Shown here: one piece after another, positions 23,053 to 34,500 of the stretch
Layout of the letters: every line of letters starts with the position of its first letter
Numbering within the stretch: the first letter of the stretch is position 1
NCBI GenBank assembly: GCA_018136815.1
Contig: CM030931.1
Location: forward strand, 795,511-859,510
Source: Isochrysis galbana
Lineage: Eukaryota > Haptophyta > Isochrysidales > Isochrysidaceae
Reading direction: 5' to 3'
Length of the DNA stretch: 64,000 nucleotides
Translations under genes and position numbers: made by a program
The notes under the pieces: generated by a model
Seen by the model: the letters and a program-made list of their open reading frames with translations, nothing else
Database searches by the model: none
What the model was told of the DNA's origin: nothing

Positions 23053-23599
23053 TGATCACATAATGTAGTGCTTGGGCCGTCCCAACGGTGGCAATGGTCG
23101 ATGTTGCCGATAAATCGCCGTCGCAGATTTGCCTCGTAACACACATCCATAGGCACGCGATAAATGGGCTTCCCATTCTCGGCGATTGTTGGGTTTGGTG
23201 CACGCTTGGCGATGGTGTTCACCACCTTGCTCACTCTGAATCGCAACCGCAGGAACCACGAGTTATCCTGAAGGGTGACGACAATGCTGCGCGGGAGGCG
23301 CTCAGCTTCTTTCAGCGTGCCAACGCCTTGCCCACAGAATAAACGTTCCTTTGAGAAAATGATGGCCTGTGCAGGCATCGAATTCGTAGCCCCATTTTAG
23401 GCACCACGAGTCGCCACTCGATGTTGCGTAAGTAGTGCATTTTTGGAGTGTCACGAGCGCCCATCACCATCGGGACCGTGCGATGTGCACCTGCCTGCTC
23501 TTGCAGCCTCAACAGAGAGATTGTGGCGCCATCAGCGTGCACATTATGTACACCTCTCCCATCCGGCTGTAACGAAGCCGAGCAAGCGACGGGCACTCT

Positions 23600-25255
23600 A
23601 CTACCCGAGCATCAAATTCATACGACGTTGATAGTCTTGAAGTAAAGGTATTTGCGATGTTTTCGTTTGCGAGCTGCAACAAGAGGCGTCGAATCTTCAC
23701 TCTTGCCACTCTTGGTGCTTGCGGGGAACCGGCTGCAAGCCGCCATCAAACGTTCTCATATTCATCACCCACATCCAGGAACGTCGATGTAGTCGTGATG
23801 TACACGGGCGAAGAGGTGAAGGTTGAATCAAACTAATTGATGTGTGGATCCGTCTTCATGTGTGGGTTTGTTGTGTGTACGTGTCGTCGATGATGAACAT
23901 TTCAAGTTTCGTCCTCTTCTCACTTGCCCTGCTTGTCGTTGTGGTGCTCTATCGGGAAGTGCTAGCTGCGTGCTGTGTAGGCGCGCCCTCGCAGCCGACG
24001 AAGCCCTCGGCCCCCCGTCAATCGCTTAGTCGATGTCGTGCTCTTGGTGTCTTTTGCCTTGACCAAACTATCTTTACTAGACATTCGCACGCAGGAAAGG
24101 GGGTAGTCTTGTGTTCGGGTGGTTGAGATGCCTTGTAGAGATATTACTATCTCCAGGATTGTGTGCTACGCACATTCGACCGGAGGGGCGTGGGCGCGTT
24201 TGCCTTTGCCTGCAACCAACAACTAAAGTAGAACTAAATAAAACTATTGACTATGGATTGACATCTGGCCGCACTTACCATACTACGAACCCTTACTCAC
24301 TATCACTCACGAGCACGAGCAGACTCACACTCGCGCACACAAAAGTCATACAATGGCTGATTGGCTCGCGCCTTCGGCGATGTTCCAGTGAGGGGGTTTC
24401 CGGGGTTGCAGGAACTTCGACAGGGAGTAGACGTTGCCCCGAGTCCGAGATCATGTTGTGCTTCTTGGTGGCGATGTGGCTGCCGCGGGGATGCCTGCGA
24501 AATGCAGAACAAGATGGCGTTAGGTGTTAGCTACGAGGAGCGTGAGGCGTGAGGCACAAGGCTGGGGCAGCAGACAGGGCTGGAGTGGGGCACAGCGATC
24601 GCACCTTAGCGTCGAGGCGCGATGGCTCTGCGCTCTGCGCGCCCCCTGAATGCGATGCACTGCCGCCCACGCTGCGCAACAAATCGCTGCTGCGCCGCCG
24701 GCCCTCCTCCCACGCCGCATAGGCCTCTGCCTGCGCCAGCTCCGCCTCGCCACACTGCCACCTGTGGAGCAGCTGCAGGAGGCGGTCACGGTGCTGAGTG
24801 CTGAGTGCTGAGGCAGGCGTAGACAAGGAAGAGAATGCCGACAAGAGAGCGACGGGGCGACGGACGATCCGACGGGGGCGACAGTTACGCACAGGAATAA
24901 GGAGGGAATCTTTCGAAAACCCTTAAGTGAGTTGATGAAGACCGAAGTAAAATAGCGCCACGATATAATCCAACGGCCAACACCTGAGGGGGAATCAGGG
25001 TCACACAAGGGGGCGGTTCCTTGCACCGGCGCTACCTGAACGCGCGACTTAGCCTAAATAAAAACGCTAGGAGCACGCAAGGAGGTAAGCCAGGTGAGGG
25101 GCAAGGCAGGCGACAAGGGAGGCGACAAAGGAGGCGAGGGCAAAGAGGGCGAATGGGCGAATGTAGGACGACGCGACGGTGACTAGTGACTAGCCTGCAA
25201 GGAGGGGACATAGAAACGCAAACAACTTCTAAAACAAAAAGGTCGATCGCGGATG
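23600..25255. other. intergenic stretch with one exon-like segment
   Basis: Mostly featureless. On the minus strand 24765-24606 is flanked by CTGCTCCACAG and AAG/GTGCGA splice-like signals and reads WQCGEAELAQAEAYAAWEEG and onward, an Ala/Glu-rich helix. It could be a single exon of an unrecognised gene. Nothing else convincing. Confidence 0.3.
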
Positions 25256-25600
25256 CGACAGGGCCGCGGCTCGCCGCGGCCACTCGCTTCGGCGAGGAGT
25301 GATTAGCGCTTCTAGGCTCCCTTTCACGAGTGCCCCCCCCCCCCCCCCTGCGTTGTTTTTACCCGAAAGGGGTTTTCCCCCCAGCGTGGACTCGAGGAGA
25401 GAGAGAGAGGACGTGCTGGGGTGCGCGGGGTCGGTGCGTGCACTGGGGGGAGGACAAATATCGAGGGGAGGGGCCCCCGGTAGCACTCGGACACCTGGCT
25501 CGTCAGGCATGGCGAGATTCCGGGACGGAAAAGTTGTGTCCGATTAGCTAGTAGCTAGTGGCTAGTGGGGTTGGCTAGGATATAAGATTAATTATTTTAT
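25256..25600 (+). repeat. dispersed non-coding repeat, family C, copy 1
   Basis: Matches the inverse of 53331-53680. Landmarks: GCGGCTCGCCGCGGCC, CTTCGGCGAGGAGTGATTAG, a C run, TTTTTACCCGAAAGGGGTTT, GTGCGTGCACTGGGGGGAGG, ACACCTGGCTCGTCAGGCAT, and the end GGGGTTGGCTAGGATATAA. No coding potential. Confidence 0.85.
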
Positions 25601-26159
25601 TTACTATTTGACACGCACTATTTATAGAGCGCGTCTTCCCTTCCGAGCCCCCGCTCCATTCTCTCCCTCTTCCCCCCGTCCCGCGCGCACCGCTCCAGCC
25701 GGGATCCCTTCCTTCTCTCTCCGCGTCTGTCTCGGCTGCGACCCCAGCGGTTCCCTTGTTTCCTTGGCCAGCGAGGCCCGGAGTCTTTCGCCCCCCTCGC
25801 TCCCTGCGCTCATCCAGGGCCCGACCCCTCCCCTGTTCTATTAGTTTTCACCGGTGTTTCTAGAGTTCCCGTGCCCCTCTCCGTCTTCTCCCTTTTGTCT
25901 TTTGTAGCTTTCTTCGCGCCCTTGCTCGGAAGCAGCCCCTCGTGCCTGTCTCTCGTGGCTGCCCTTCTTCCTCGCTCTGTCCGTCTCCATGCCCGCAGGG
26001 CCCTTGCCCGTCCCATGTAACGAGATCGTACAAGACACCGTCACGCCTCCGACACCCCCTCCTTGACTCCCAGCATGTCACACAACTCAAGCCCAGACAC
26101 AAGCATCAAGCATCAGAAATCCACAACCTCACAAGCTCTCACTTCATCACTCACTCACC
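25601..26159. other. pyrimidine-rich spacer
   Basis: C/T-rich on the plus strand, without homopolymers long enough to name. No gene or RNA recognised. Confidence 0.35.
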
Positions 26160-26310
26160 CCCCCCTTCCCCCCCTTGGTCGACAGGCAGACAAGTGCAGC
26201 GTGGGGGGCCCAGAGGCTCAGGAGCGCCAGCGAGGGAGAGGCAGGGGAGGCCAGGGCTCAGCCCCAGCCTCCTCTGCCCCCTGAGCTGGCCTCCAGGAGC
26301 CTCCAGGGGT
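26160..26310 (+). repeat. dispersed repeat family B, short copy
   Basis: GGTCGACAGGCAGACAAGTG, GAGGCTCAGGAGCGCCAGCG, GGGAGAGGCAGGGGAGGCC and CTGGCCTCCAGGAGCCTCCA are shared with 34300-34445. It ends sharply at GGGGTCGCC, where the tyrosine-recombinase relic begins. Confidence 0.8.
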
Positions 26311-26706
26311 CGCCAATATTAATAGGAAAACGAACGATACGGCGGTTTGCCACATGCTTGCGTTGCTTCTCTGACAGCCGCAACCGAAGGAAGTGATGGT
26401 CTACTCCAAAGTCTGATGAGGCGAGGAGTGTAGTCGAGTCTTGTCTCCCCATGAAGAGGAAAGCGAGACACACCGCGAACCTGTGGCGGAGGTCGAAAGT
26501 AGACGCGAATTCATCGCCGCGTAGCACCTGCACGATAGCAGATGCTGGCAGTGGAACACGGGAGTCGGTAGTGCGGGCCCGAGCCTGCGAACGAGCCATG
26601 CCTTTCTTGCTGAGAGAGACGAGGTGGCCGGTGGCCGGCCTGTCAAACCCGAAATCGGCGTGCATCGAGTTGATTGCAGAGAGATAAGGCTGCAAGCTAG
26701 AGGCGG
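26311..26706 (-). pseudogene. tyrosine recombinase relic (Crypton/DIRS/Ngaro-like), C-terminus lost
   Basis: The minus frame reads LQPYLSAINSMHADFGF, a core-binding helix of phage-type integrases, then VPLPASAIVQVL, then LRHRFAVCLAFLFMGRQDS, where the Arg of GRQDS fits the first catalytic arginine, then LRLRLSEKQRKH with a Lys-containing beta hairpin. The HxxR, second His and nucleophile Tyr that should follow are absent, because a family B repeat begins at 26310. This places it in the YR class of eukaryotic transposons. The exact order is not resolved. Confidence 0.62.
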
Positions 26707-26795
26707 CGACGGTGAGGAGAGGAGGGGAGCAACGCACGTGTGAACAGAGCTCGTGAAAGGAGAAGAGCACAAGCCTGGGGGCGCGAGGTGACGCG

Positions 26796-27545
26796 ATGCG
26801 CGTCGCGTGCCTCTGCCTTGCGATCGTCTCCGCCTCTCGCGCGAGCGGCTCGGGCTCGTCTAGCTCGAGACAGCATGTCATGGCGGATGACGTGGCCCCA
26901 ATCGACTTCAACACTGCTATCCGCGTCGCCCGCTCCGCACTCCAAGCCGGCGCGAGCCCAGAGGCGGCAGTCGCTGACGCTGAGCTTGTGCTGGCGGGTG
27001 AGAGACCGTTCGCTTCCCTCGCCTCGCTGTCCCTCGAAGGCGGCTACCTGTGCGACAAGTGGCTCACAAATTCAGAGGCTCGCCTCGCCCTACACGAGGC
27101 CGTCACCGCGTGCGATGTCCAGTGGGAGATGATGCCATATGGAAGGAGACTATCCATTAACGCACCCTTCCCACCATGGCTGCTTGAGCTGGCCGCGCGC
27201 CTCGCGCCCGCATTTGATGGCACGCCGCCTGATCAGTGCGATCTCTACGCCCTTGAACCAGATCATCAGGCTCCGGAGAGCTGCATGGACGAGCCTGAGG
27301 GCGTCTACGCGCCCGTCTCTGCATGTGTATCCCTCCTAGGCTGTGGGCGACTTCTATGCTCTGTTGCTCATGGCAGCTCGTCCGAGTTGGAGGTTCCAGC
27401 GGGCGCATGCCTCCTTCTACGAGACGAGGCGCATAGGTGCCTATCTCTTCGTAGAGTGGCTGCCGAACGTCACCTTGCCCTCGTCTTCCGCCGAAGACTC
27501 GACCAGCCAATGGTCGCTGAGACTCATTCCTCGGAAGATGGCTAG
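26796..27545 (+). CDS. AlkB-like (2OG-Fe(II) oxygenase fold) protein, possibly inactive
   Basis: A 249-residue single exon. The start MRVACLCLAIVSASRASG looks like a signal or organelle presequence; a second Met (MADDVAPID) lies at 26880. The middle fits the AlkB outline: YGRRLSINAPFPPWLLELAARL, QCDLYALEPDHQAPESCMD, a SACVSLLGCGRLLC strand, a VPAGACLLLRDEAHRCLSLRR block and LALVFRRRL at the end, where AlkB has R-S-T-R. The usual HxD iron ligands appear as CMD. The second ligand His could be in DEAHRC but is oddly placed. So it may be a non-catalytic relative or a misassigned fold. Confidence 0.5.
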   Translation: MRVACLCLAIVSASRASGSGSSSSRQHVMADDVAPIDFNTAIRVARSALQAGASPEAAVADAELVLAGERPFASLASLSLEGGYLCDKWLTNSEARLALHEAVTACDVQWEMMPYGRRLSINAPFPPWLLELAARLAPAFDGTPPDQCDLYALEPDHQAPESCMDEPEGVYAPVSACVSLLGCGRLLCSVAHGSSSELEVPAGACLLLRDEAHRCLSLRRVAAERHLALVFRRRLDQPMVAETHSSEDG

Positions 27546-28560
27546 CATGGAAGCTCCTCTGAATCGGGTGCACCGTTGAGCGACAGAGCATCGCATAGGA
27601 ATCTTCGTGCCGAATCAACGTGGTTGAGTAGACGCTTTTCTCTAGCACGCCCCACATTTGCCTGTACTTAGGCGCCCTCGTCTCTCGCTGCTAACTAGTC
27701 ATTGCTAGTGCTAATGTCTAGGGTTTTCATATTACTACTAGTCCTTTTCCTCACTCCATGAGACAAACTCGCCTAAAACGCGGCGAGAACCCCCCTCACA
27801 CGAACCGCTCCAGCTCAGCCGGACCGGCATCACCTGCCACGCTACCCCAAAAGCAGGGCAAAACAAAGACACAAAAGAGGCCCGGTCGAGAAGGGAGAAG
27901 GTGCAACCTGCATCCTGAGCACCTGAGCCTGAGGTCTAGTAATTTCTTACCCCTTCCCCCTCATTCATCATGTTGGTGTAAACTATAGGAGCACCCACAC
28001 TTTGGAGGATCGAACGGCAACTCGCCACCCTTCATTTCAGGGACTCCTCCTGTTGTGCATCGGGAGAGCCATTCCACAAGTTCTATTCTTAGGGCGTGTA
28101 CATCAGAAGACCCATTCCATGCGACACGTTTCTATTCTTAGAACCAGGGTGTGTGGGTTCACGTTGACACGCCCTCGAGGGCCCAGTACAGTAGCTTGGG
28201 CAAGGTGTTAACCCATCTGGCCTCTTACAAGTGTTGACGCAGGGCACAACAAGTGTTGACACCGTGTTGACGCACTTCCACTTGTCAGTGCTGCGGTTGC
28301 TGGTTCTACTTGCTTTAGCTTTAGCGGGCAGCGCGGCAGCGCGCGAGGGAATGCGCGGTCAAATGACAAAATGTCTATCGGGACGCGCGCGAGCGCCGCC
28401 TCGTCGCTGCGCGCGGCCCCGCGCAGGTGGAACGCGCAGGTGACAGGCGACGCGCAGCGCGCAACGCGAGCGTCGGCCGGTCGCGCGCAGCGAGGGCGAC
28501 GAGCAGCCGGTCGGTCCACGGCCGCGAAGGCGGCGGCAGGCGGCCCCATCTAGGACTGAG
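27546..28560. other. intergenic stretch
   Basis: Contains two copies of a TTCTATTCTTAG motif about 51 bp apart (28080, 28131) and repeats of AAGTGTTGACGC near 28230-28270. The last 230 bp are extremely rich in GCGC. No gene recognised. Confidence 0.4.
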
Positions 28561-29837
28561 CCTCCTGGATTGGGATAACCACATCAAGGCACTGGCACTG
28601 CAAGCCAAGTGGATCTTGAACTGCTTGGACGCCCGGGAGGTAGCTACATCTCGATGGGTCCATTTCTAAAGTCATGGGAGAAGACAGCCGAATGGTCTAG
28701 ATCAAGAATAGCAGAAGTCACTAATGAATATATGGACCTTCTTAGGGAGAAAGCGGTGTCTCCTCCCCTTGCCCCGGGAGAACATGAGTTAGCCCCCCAA
28801 GAAGACCCGGACGCGCACGACCTAGGAGAAATCCTAGTGGACAAAGAGCATAGGTACTATCTGCGCCGAAGTGGCGACTATCACGTAGTCAAGCTTAACG
28901 TTATAGGAGAGCCTCATATCCATGAGAGGGCTAGCCCACAGCCATTAATTACCAGACGAACTGTACACTCCGCTGAAGTGGGGCCGAGCATACGATGGGC
29001 CGGCTGAAACGGCATACCCGATTCCACAAGAATATACATTTAAAGACGCGCATAAAACCCTAGAGGACATTAACGTCAAGACGCTGACTAAAGCGTTTCT
29101 CGCAATGAGGAAAACGAAGAAGCAAAAATCCACATTGAGGTGGGAAAGAAGACTGCCGGACCTCTCCGGAAAAGGGAAACAAATATCTCAGCTATACAAG
29201 TATAACTTTCTAACGCCAAGGGACTCGTATATGCACTTCAAACGCGTCCTGCATAGGAGAATAGCCACGGCGAACCGGTTCGCTGACGATCCGACGTGCC
29301 GCTTTTGCGGTATAGCCCCCGAGAGCTCCACCCATATAGCCTCGTGCATTGCGACGGAGCCCATATTCGAATTCATAGAAGGGCTTCTGGGGATAAATCT
29401 TCGACCGGGCTCTGAGGTAGCCCAACGCCTCTTCTGTTACCAGGTAGACTGACCGCATCCCTCCTCGGGGTACCTAGCTATCCTGGCGTGGAGATATATC
29501 CTCACGGACTTTTACAATATTCAGTACGGCAACGCGGACGGCAGGTCCGTTAGGCTAATCTTAAAAACTATCCTTACGAGATACGAGATACCACCTATTA
29601 GTAACGGCGAAGGTCGGCTTCTTTCAAAGGCTAAAAAAACAACGCGAGAACATGGGGCTACACGCCCCGAGCAACAAGCATATTCGGAAAATGATAAGCC
29701 CCCTGTACACTATAGACAAGGATTTCAACCTAGGAAACGTCAACAGACCTCTTGCAGGCGGCGAGAGGCCTGGATATACGGAACATCACCTAGGTTAGCT
29801 AAATTTCTGAATAGGAACCACAGCGGGAACCAATAAG
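28561..29837 (+). pseudogene. non-LTR (LINE) retrotransposon C-terminal relic
   Basis: Frames in pieces along the plus strand. 28570-28670 reads IKALALQAKWILNCLD, typical of the post-RT region. 28655-29007 continues with LKSWEKTAEWSRS. 29105-29452 holds LTPRDSYMHFKRVLHRRIA, then the zinc-knuckle block CRFCGIAPESSTHIASC of the zf-RVT domain. 29470-29837 continues GYLAILAWRYILTDFYNI. Frames change at stops near 29007 and 29452, so the copy is dead. The RT and endonuclease domains are absent. Confidence 0.65.
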
Positions 29838-31206
29838 GACCTTACGTTATACAAGTGAGGGAAACCCGAGTCGAAACCAGACCAAGGGACGAGCCACAGT
29901 CTCCCGCCCCCTTCTCTCCAACTCCCGGCCGAAGCAGCGCGCGCGGCCTCCCTGGAACCAGCTTCTCCGCTACAGAGGGAACTGGGGAAGGGGGAGGGGG
30001 TTGCTAGGGGTAAAGGTTGGGTAGTAGGGAGGTACATAAGCACACTGCCGCAAGCCGCACGTGTAGCGGGGATTTTTAAGAAGATTTTTTAATATTCAGT
30101 TGTTTTATTACTACTACTATCATATACACACGGTAAAGCCTAAGTGGCGAACTTCGATACCCAGGTACTGGCTTCAGACTTTGGCCGCACCAAAATCGTT
30201 CCACAGAGCAATCAAAAACTTAGTCGAAAGAATTCTATAGCCCGCGCCCAGAGTCGCACTCCTTCGCCCGCACCAGCCAGCTATCGTACTGATAGCACCC
30301 TCCACTTGCGCCCTGCGCCACTGCACGAGCCATCCACTACCCAATTGCCAACTCCAGCTGCTGCCGTTGCAGCAGCCCCTCCAACCGCGCCCATCGCGGC
30401 CCCACAGCCCACAGATCCAGGAAGACGGCACTCTAGCAAGGGCCGGGCCACCCTGCCCTCCACAATGATGGAGGGTGGACCGCCTGAATGAATGAACCCT
30501 TCCACTTCTTGGCGAGCTCGAGCTGGAGCAGCCATGAACATCAACGGCACCAAGAGGGGCGCCTTGCGCCTTGCTTGAATTTTGCTCGGTACTCGCCCAA
30601 GCCCAAGTCAAGAAGGGCCGAATCCTTCTGCAAGCTACAAGGGCTACACGCATACACAGACGGCTCGCACACCCGAGCGCACGCGCATGACCGCCAATGA
30701 GATGGGTTGGCACGTGGTGCAAGTGCCGGCCAACCCAAGCGCCCCGGCAAGCGGAGCAGATAGTATGAGCATTGTGAAACATCGTGGCATTTACATCCTC
30801 GTTCGCCCACCTGCCACTCGGTTGCTCTTGGGAGTGAGCCCACGTCTCCATCTCCGCGCTAGCGGCACCTGCGTTTGGCCGCGCTGCCTTACTCTATGAG
30901 GGCAAGCAGGCCTGGAAGCTTGCGGCCAGGCAAATCGGTACTTCTAGGCCTGCTGACACGTGTTGAGAAGAGGTAGGCGAGGCGAAAGGTTCTCTCCACG
31001 TCAACAACGGCTGAGTCGGGGATGAAAGTGCACCGGTAGACTCGCGCGCTCGCTAGCCGCCGAGGGAGGCGGCCGGCCCCATGGACAGGAAAGAGTGGCG
31101 AGGGAGGGGACTGCGATGCTTGCTTGGTTGTGGTCAGTCGTGTTGAGAGGGTGCTCCTTGCCTTAACTAGCACGCGACACACGACGTTCCCTATGTGGCG
31201 AGGCGG
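29838..31206. other. intergenic stretch, two weak open frames
   Basis: 30144-30491 (+) stays open and is Ser/Pro/Ala-rich but has no ATG and no acceptor of quality. It could be a gag relic. 31182-30889 (-) is open after the FPGT gene but has no recognisable family. Around 30060-30100 GGGGATTTTTAAGAAG resembles a stretch at 63270. Confidence 0.3.
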
Positions 31207-33563
31207 CTAGTTGCCACGTCGTCGCAATTTGCGCCTCATCTCATCTCGCCTGATCGGCGAGCTTTCTTCGTTGGCTTGGGCAATGGAGATGCGATCGCAA
31301 GAGGCGAATTCCGTCGCCCAGCTGCCGCAGCCCTCGCATGATGAGGTGGCGGCCGCAGCCGAGTACATGCCGGCCACCAGCCAAGTGAAGCGTCGCTGAG
31401 CAAATCGGTCAAGTGGTGAGGTCGCATCACGTATCAGAACAGGGTGGAGCCTTGCCGTCCAGAGCTCGATTCCTCTCCCATCAGCTTCCTCAGCCAGTTC
31501 CCATCCCATCCATAGGTTGGTTGCACTGACCTCGCGCTCTTGGAGCCATTGCCGCATGGAAACGCCACAAAACACAAGATCGTCGAGAGAGGACGCACGC
31601 TTGAAGGAGTCCGAGCTTCCATAGGTGAGAACAGCATAGCCGCAATGCCTTTCACCGGAGATGAGCTCACGGCCGTCCAGAGAAATGCCGAGGGGCAAGG
31701 CCCATCGGCTCAGTCCGTGCAGACCATGCAGCCCAACGACGAGAGAAGGCGCGGAGAGAGCCGACGACTTGCTTACGTCACTTTCGGACGCGAATCGAAT
31801 GTGTGCCCCGTCGCACATTTCAGCATACACCCGTGCGCGGCGCGTTTCCGGAATCTCCCATCGGCAGCCGCGGCAATTCAGCTCAATCAACATGTCTGAG
31901 GCGGACAACGCGAGGACCGGCAATGAGAGGGGGCAATGTAGTGCGCTCGTCGCGAGCTCTCGACGCACCTTGTCTACTTAAGTCGGCGATCGGTTGGCCA
32001 ACCATGGATGAGGACATGCTGGCGTAAAAGGGCTTCAACTGAAGGTGATCGACGGCGGCGACGGCGTTTGCATATTCACTCAACGACCCAAAGTGGAGGA
32101 AATGGGCGTTATGCAGGAGGGCAGCGCGAAACTCCAGATGGGAAGTTGCGGCGTGTAGGGAGCCGAGCATTGAGGGAGTGAGCCTACACCGATACACATG
32201 ATAGGAGAGTGGGCGGCGAGCTGACCCGCTTAACAAGCACAATGGAGATCGCTGAATGCGCCGGAAGGCCATCGGATTGAGGAGCGTTGATAGGCGAGAT
32301 GGGCTGGAAGAGAAATGTGGGATCCAAGCGCGCGCACGCCTTCTACGACGCATAAACGCCCGGCGGGGACACTACCACCTCTACACTCGCAGTTGCAGAT
32401 GCTCACTTGGATCCTCCTCGTAGCATTCTTTCCGTGTACGCATTCTTGTCAAGGTGCGGCAGTGGAGAACTCGCGATCTCAAGGTAAAAGTCCAAGTAGA
32501 GGCGTGCGCGGCGCAACAGGCTCATGATGGGAAGAGGGGTCCAGGACGGCTCGGATGCGCTCGAGATTGCGTGAGGGTTTCGAGCTCCCCATGCCATTGC
32601 GCCGCCAAGGGCCACACCAAGGACGGAAGCAGCCACCACGCCTCTGCTGGAGGAGCATCCCCCCCGCGCGCTATTCATCACAGCGGCACCAATTACACCT
32701 CCTGCAACGCATCCAGCCGTAATGTTGAGCATCCAACTTTGCCGCCGACGCCATGGTCCCACATGCGAGATGTCGCCGCACAAGGCGTCGGCCCATCCGT
32801 TGGTGGCCCACCCGAGGAGTGCACAGACCTGCTGGCTGCTCATGGAGAAGATGCCTGTGTCGACGGCGCATCGCTCCTCCGACGAGCTCGTTTGCCGAAA
32901 TGCCGCGTGCTCTCTGAGCACGGACATCGGCGCCTTTTGGAAGAAGTCGCTGACAGGTATGGTGACTCCGTCGGTCGGCACGCAAGTGGAGCACCCAAAG
33001 ACGCCGTGGCGGGACCCCTGCTCCAGCGAAGTCTGTACACCGAATCCGCACAGATCCCCTCGTGCAAACCCGGTCGGCAGGGCGCGAGCGGAGTCGAAAT
33101 GCACGATCACATCTCCGGAGCACACGATAGTCTCGCCGTCTTTCCACGGGTAGGAGGTGTACAGAGTGAGGAGCACGTCAAGCACAGTCGGCGGCTGGTC
33201 AGAACCGTGGCTCAGTGAGAGTGGAGCGAAGAGCTTCCCTTCGGGGACATAGCAAGGTAAACGCCGTGACTCGCCCCCCGCATGCACCACAAGAGTGCGC
33301 TTCTTGCTGAAGAACTCGGCTGCTTCCGCCTTCCCCACCCGCCGAGCGCCAGTTGCCTCTTGAAGCAGCAGCTCAGAGAGCGCGAGGAGCGTGCCGCCGC
33401 CCGAACCGACGCGGCCGTTCTCTGGGTCGGAGAAGAAGCGCCACTCGATAGTCCGTGGGTACACACCTGCCGCGAGCCGCGCCTCCACCAGCTCTTCGTA
33501 GCGGGCCGCCTGAGACTCGCTTGAGGCAGTGAGAACCACGAAGTCCATCGCAGCCGCCGGCAC
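31207..33563 (-). CDS. fucose-1-phosphate guanylyltransferase (GDP-fucose pyrophosphorylase)
   Basis: Makes GDP-fucose from fucose 1-phosphate and GTP in the salvage route. Three exons on the minus strand: 33563-32407, 32303-31969, 31895-31207, for 726 residues. Signatures of the fucokinase/pyrophosphorylase family (PF07959): FVVLTASSESQAARYEELV, RVGSGGGTLLAL (nucleotide-binding loop), LVVHAGGESRRLPCYVPEGK, CSGDVIVHFD, VDTGIFSM, LYLDFYLEI, then FLHFGSLSEY in exon 2 and LVVGLHGLHGLSRWALP plus GIELWTARLHP in exon 3. There is no GHMP kinase domain after it, so it resembles stand-alone animal FPGT, not the bifunctional plant FKP. An in-frame glycine-rich hydrophobic stretch (about 32725-32590) interrupts the fold and may be an unspliced intron. 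Confidence 0.85.
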
Positions 33564-34073
33564 GGCGACCCTCTCTAGAGAATGTCCGGTAGAGTGCTCC
33601 TAAACTTAGAAACCGAGGTAAACGAAAGGTCGTAAGAAACATGACCGGCTCTCGCTCTCGCTCTCGCTCTTGTTTCGCTGATGACGCGAGGGTGTTCGCC
33701 GATGCGAGCGCGCCAGAGCCAGAGCGCTCTCCGATTGAAGAGCAGGCTATCAATGGATGCATCGCGGGCGCCACGCCCCATACGTGCCCGCTCCGCCCCA
33801 GGTTGCGACACGCCGCGCTCAGGCTCAGGCCTTGCTGACCCAGACCAGGCGACGGTTGTCCCACACATGAGAGCCCGCTACATGCTACATGCTACATGCT
33901 ACATGTGAAACACGTCAGGAACCGTGTATTTGGATTTTTTCCGGACAGCAAAAATGCACGCTTCTTGCTGTTAGTTTTGTTCGGCAATAGGCCGGGGCTG
34001 CGGCGCTGTGGCCACACACAAACACACAATGGCCCCTAACAAAAATTTGCTAAATGATTCATGATTCAGGCTC
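33564..34073. other. intergenic stretch with 8-bp tandem repeat
   Basis: Four units of CTACATG plus one base lie at about 33880-33905. The rest has no recognised feature. It must include the promoter of the divergent minus-strand gene. Confidence 0.45.
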
Positions 34074-34500
34074 AACTAAGTTTATACTTGGTTCGCCTAT
34101 GGGGGGGCACGAGCCTCCTCCTCTCTCCACTCCTCCCCTGCCGTGGGGGAGGAACCACCCATCCTCCTAGCATGCCTGATGGCTTGCCAGGAGGCCACTG
34201 CCCTACTGACCCACTCTCCCACTGATAGGCACGCCTGGATCGCTCGTCCTGGCCCCTCGTGGCCAGCCCATCGCTCCAACCCCCCCTCCCCCCCTGGTCG
34301 ACAGGCAGACAGGTGCAGATTGGGGGCCCCAGAGGCTCAGGAGCGCCAGCGAGGGAGAGGCAGGGGAGGCCAGGAGGCCAGGGCCCAGCCCCAGCCTCCT
34401 CTGCCCCCTGAGCTGGCCTCCAGGAGCCTCCAGGGGTCGCCAGGGGCAGCTGCAGGCCTGCCGCAGGCGCGCCATCGCGCGTGCCGCAGGAGAGGAGAGA
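34074..34500 (+). repeat. dispersed repeat family B, long copy with terminus
   Basis: Starts with the near-palindrome AACTAAGTTTATACTTGGTT. It matches the inverse of 62540-62888 through CATGCCTGATGGCTTGCCAG, CCTGGCCCCTCGTGGCCAGC and the GGGAGAGGCAGGGGAGGCC block. Non-coding. The far edge, near 34500, is diffuse. Confidence 0.8.

Noticed and set aside
24111..24530. Plus-strand frame of about 140 codons
   Set aside because: No motif, mixed composition, no splice context.
33564..33840. Plus-strand Ser/Arg-rich frame
   Set aside because: Starts in a CTCGCT repeat, is short and has no domain.
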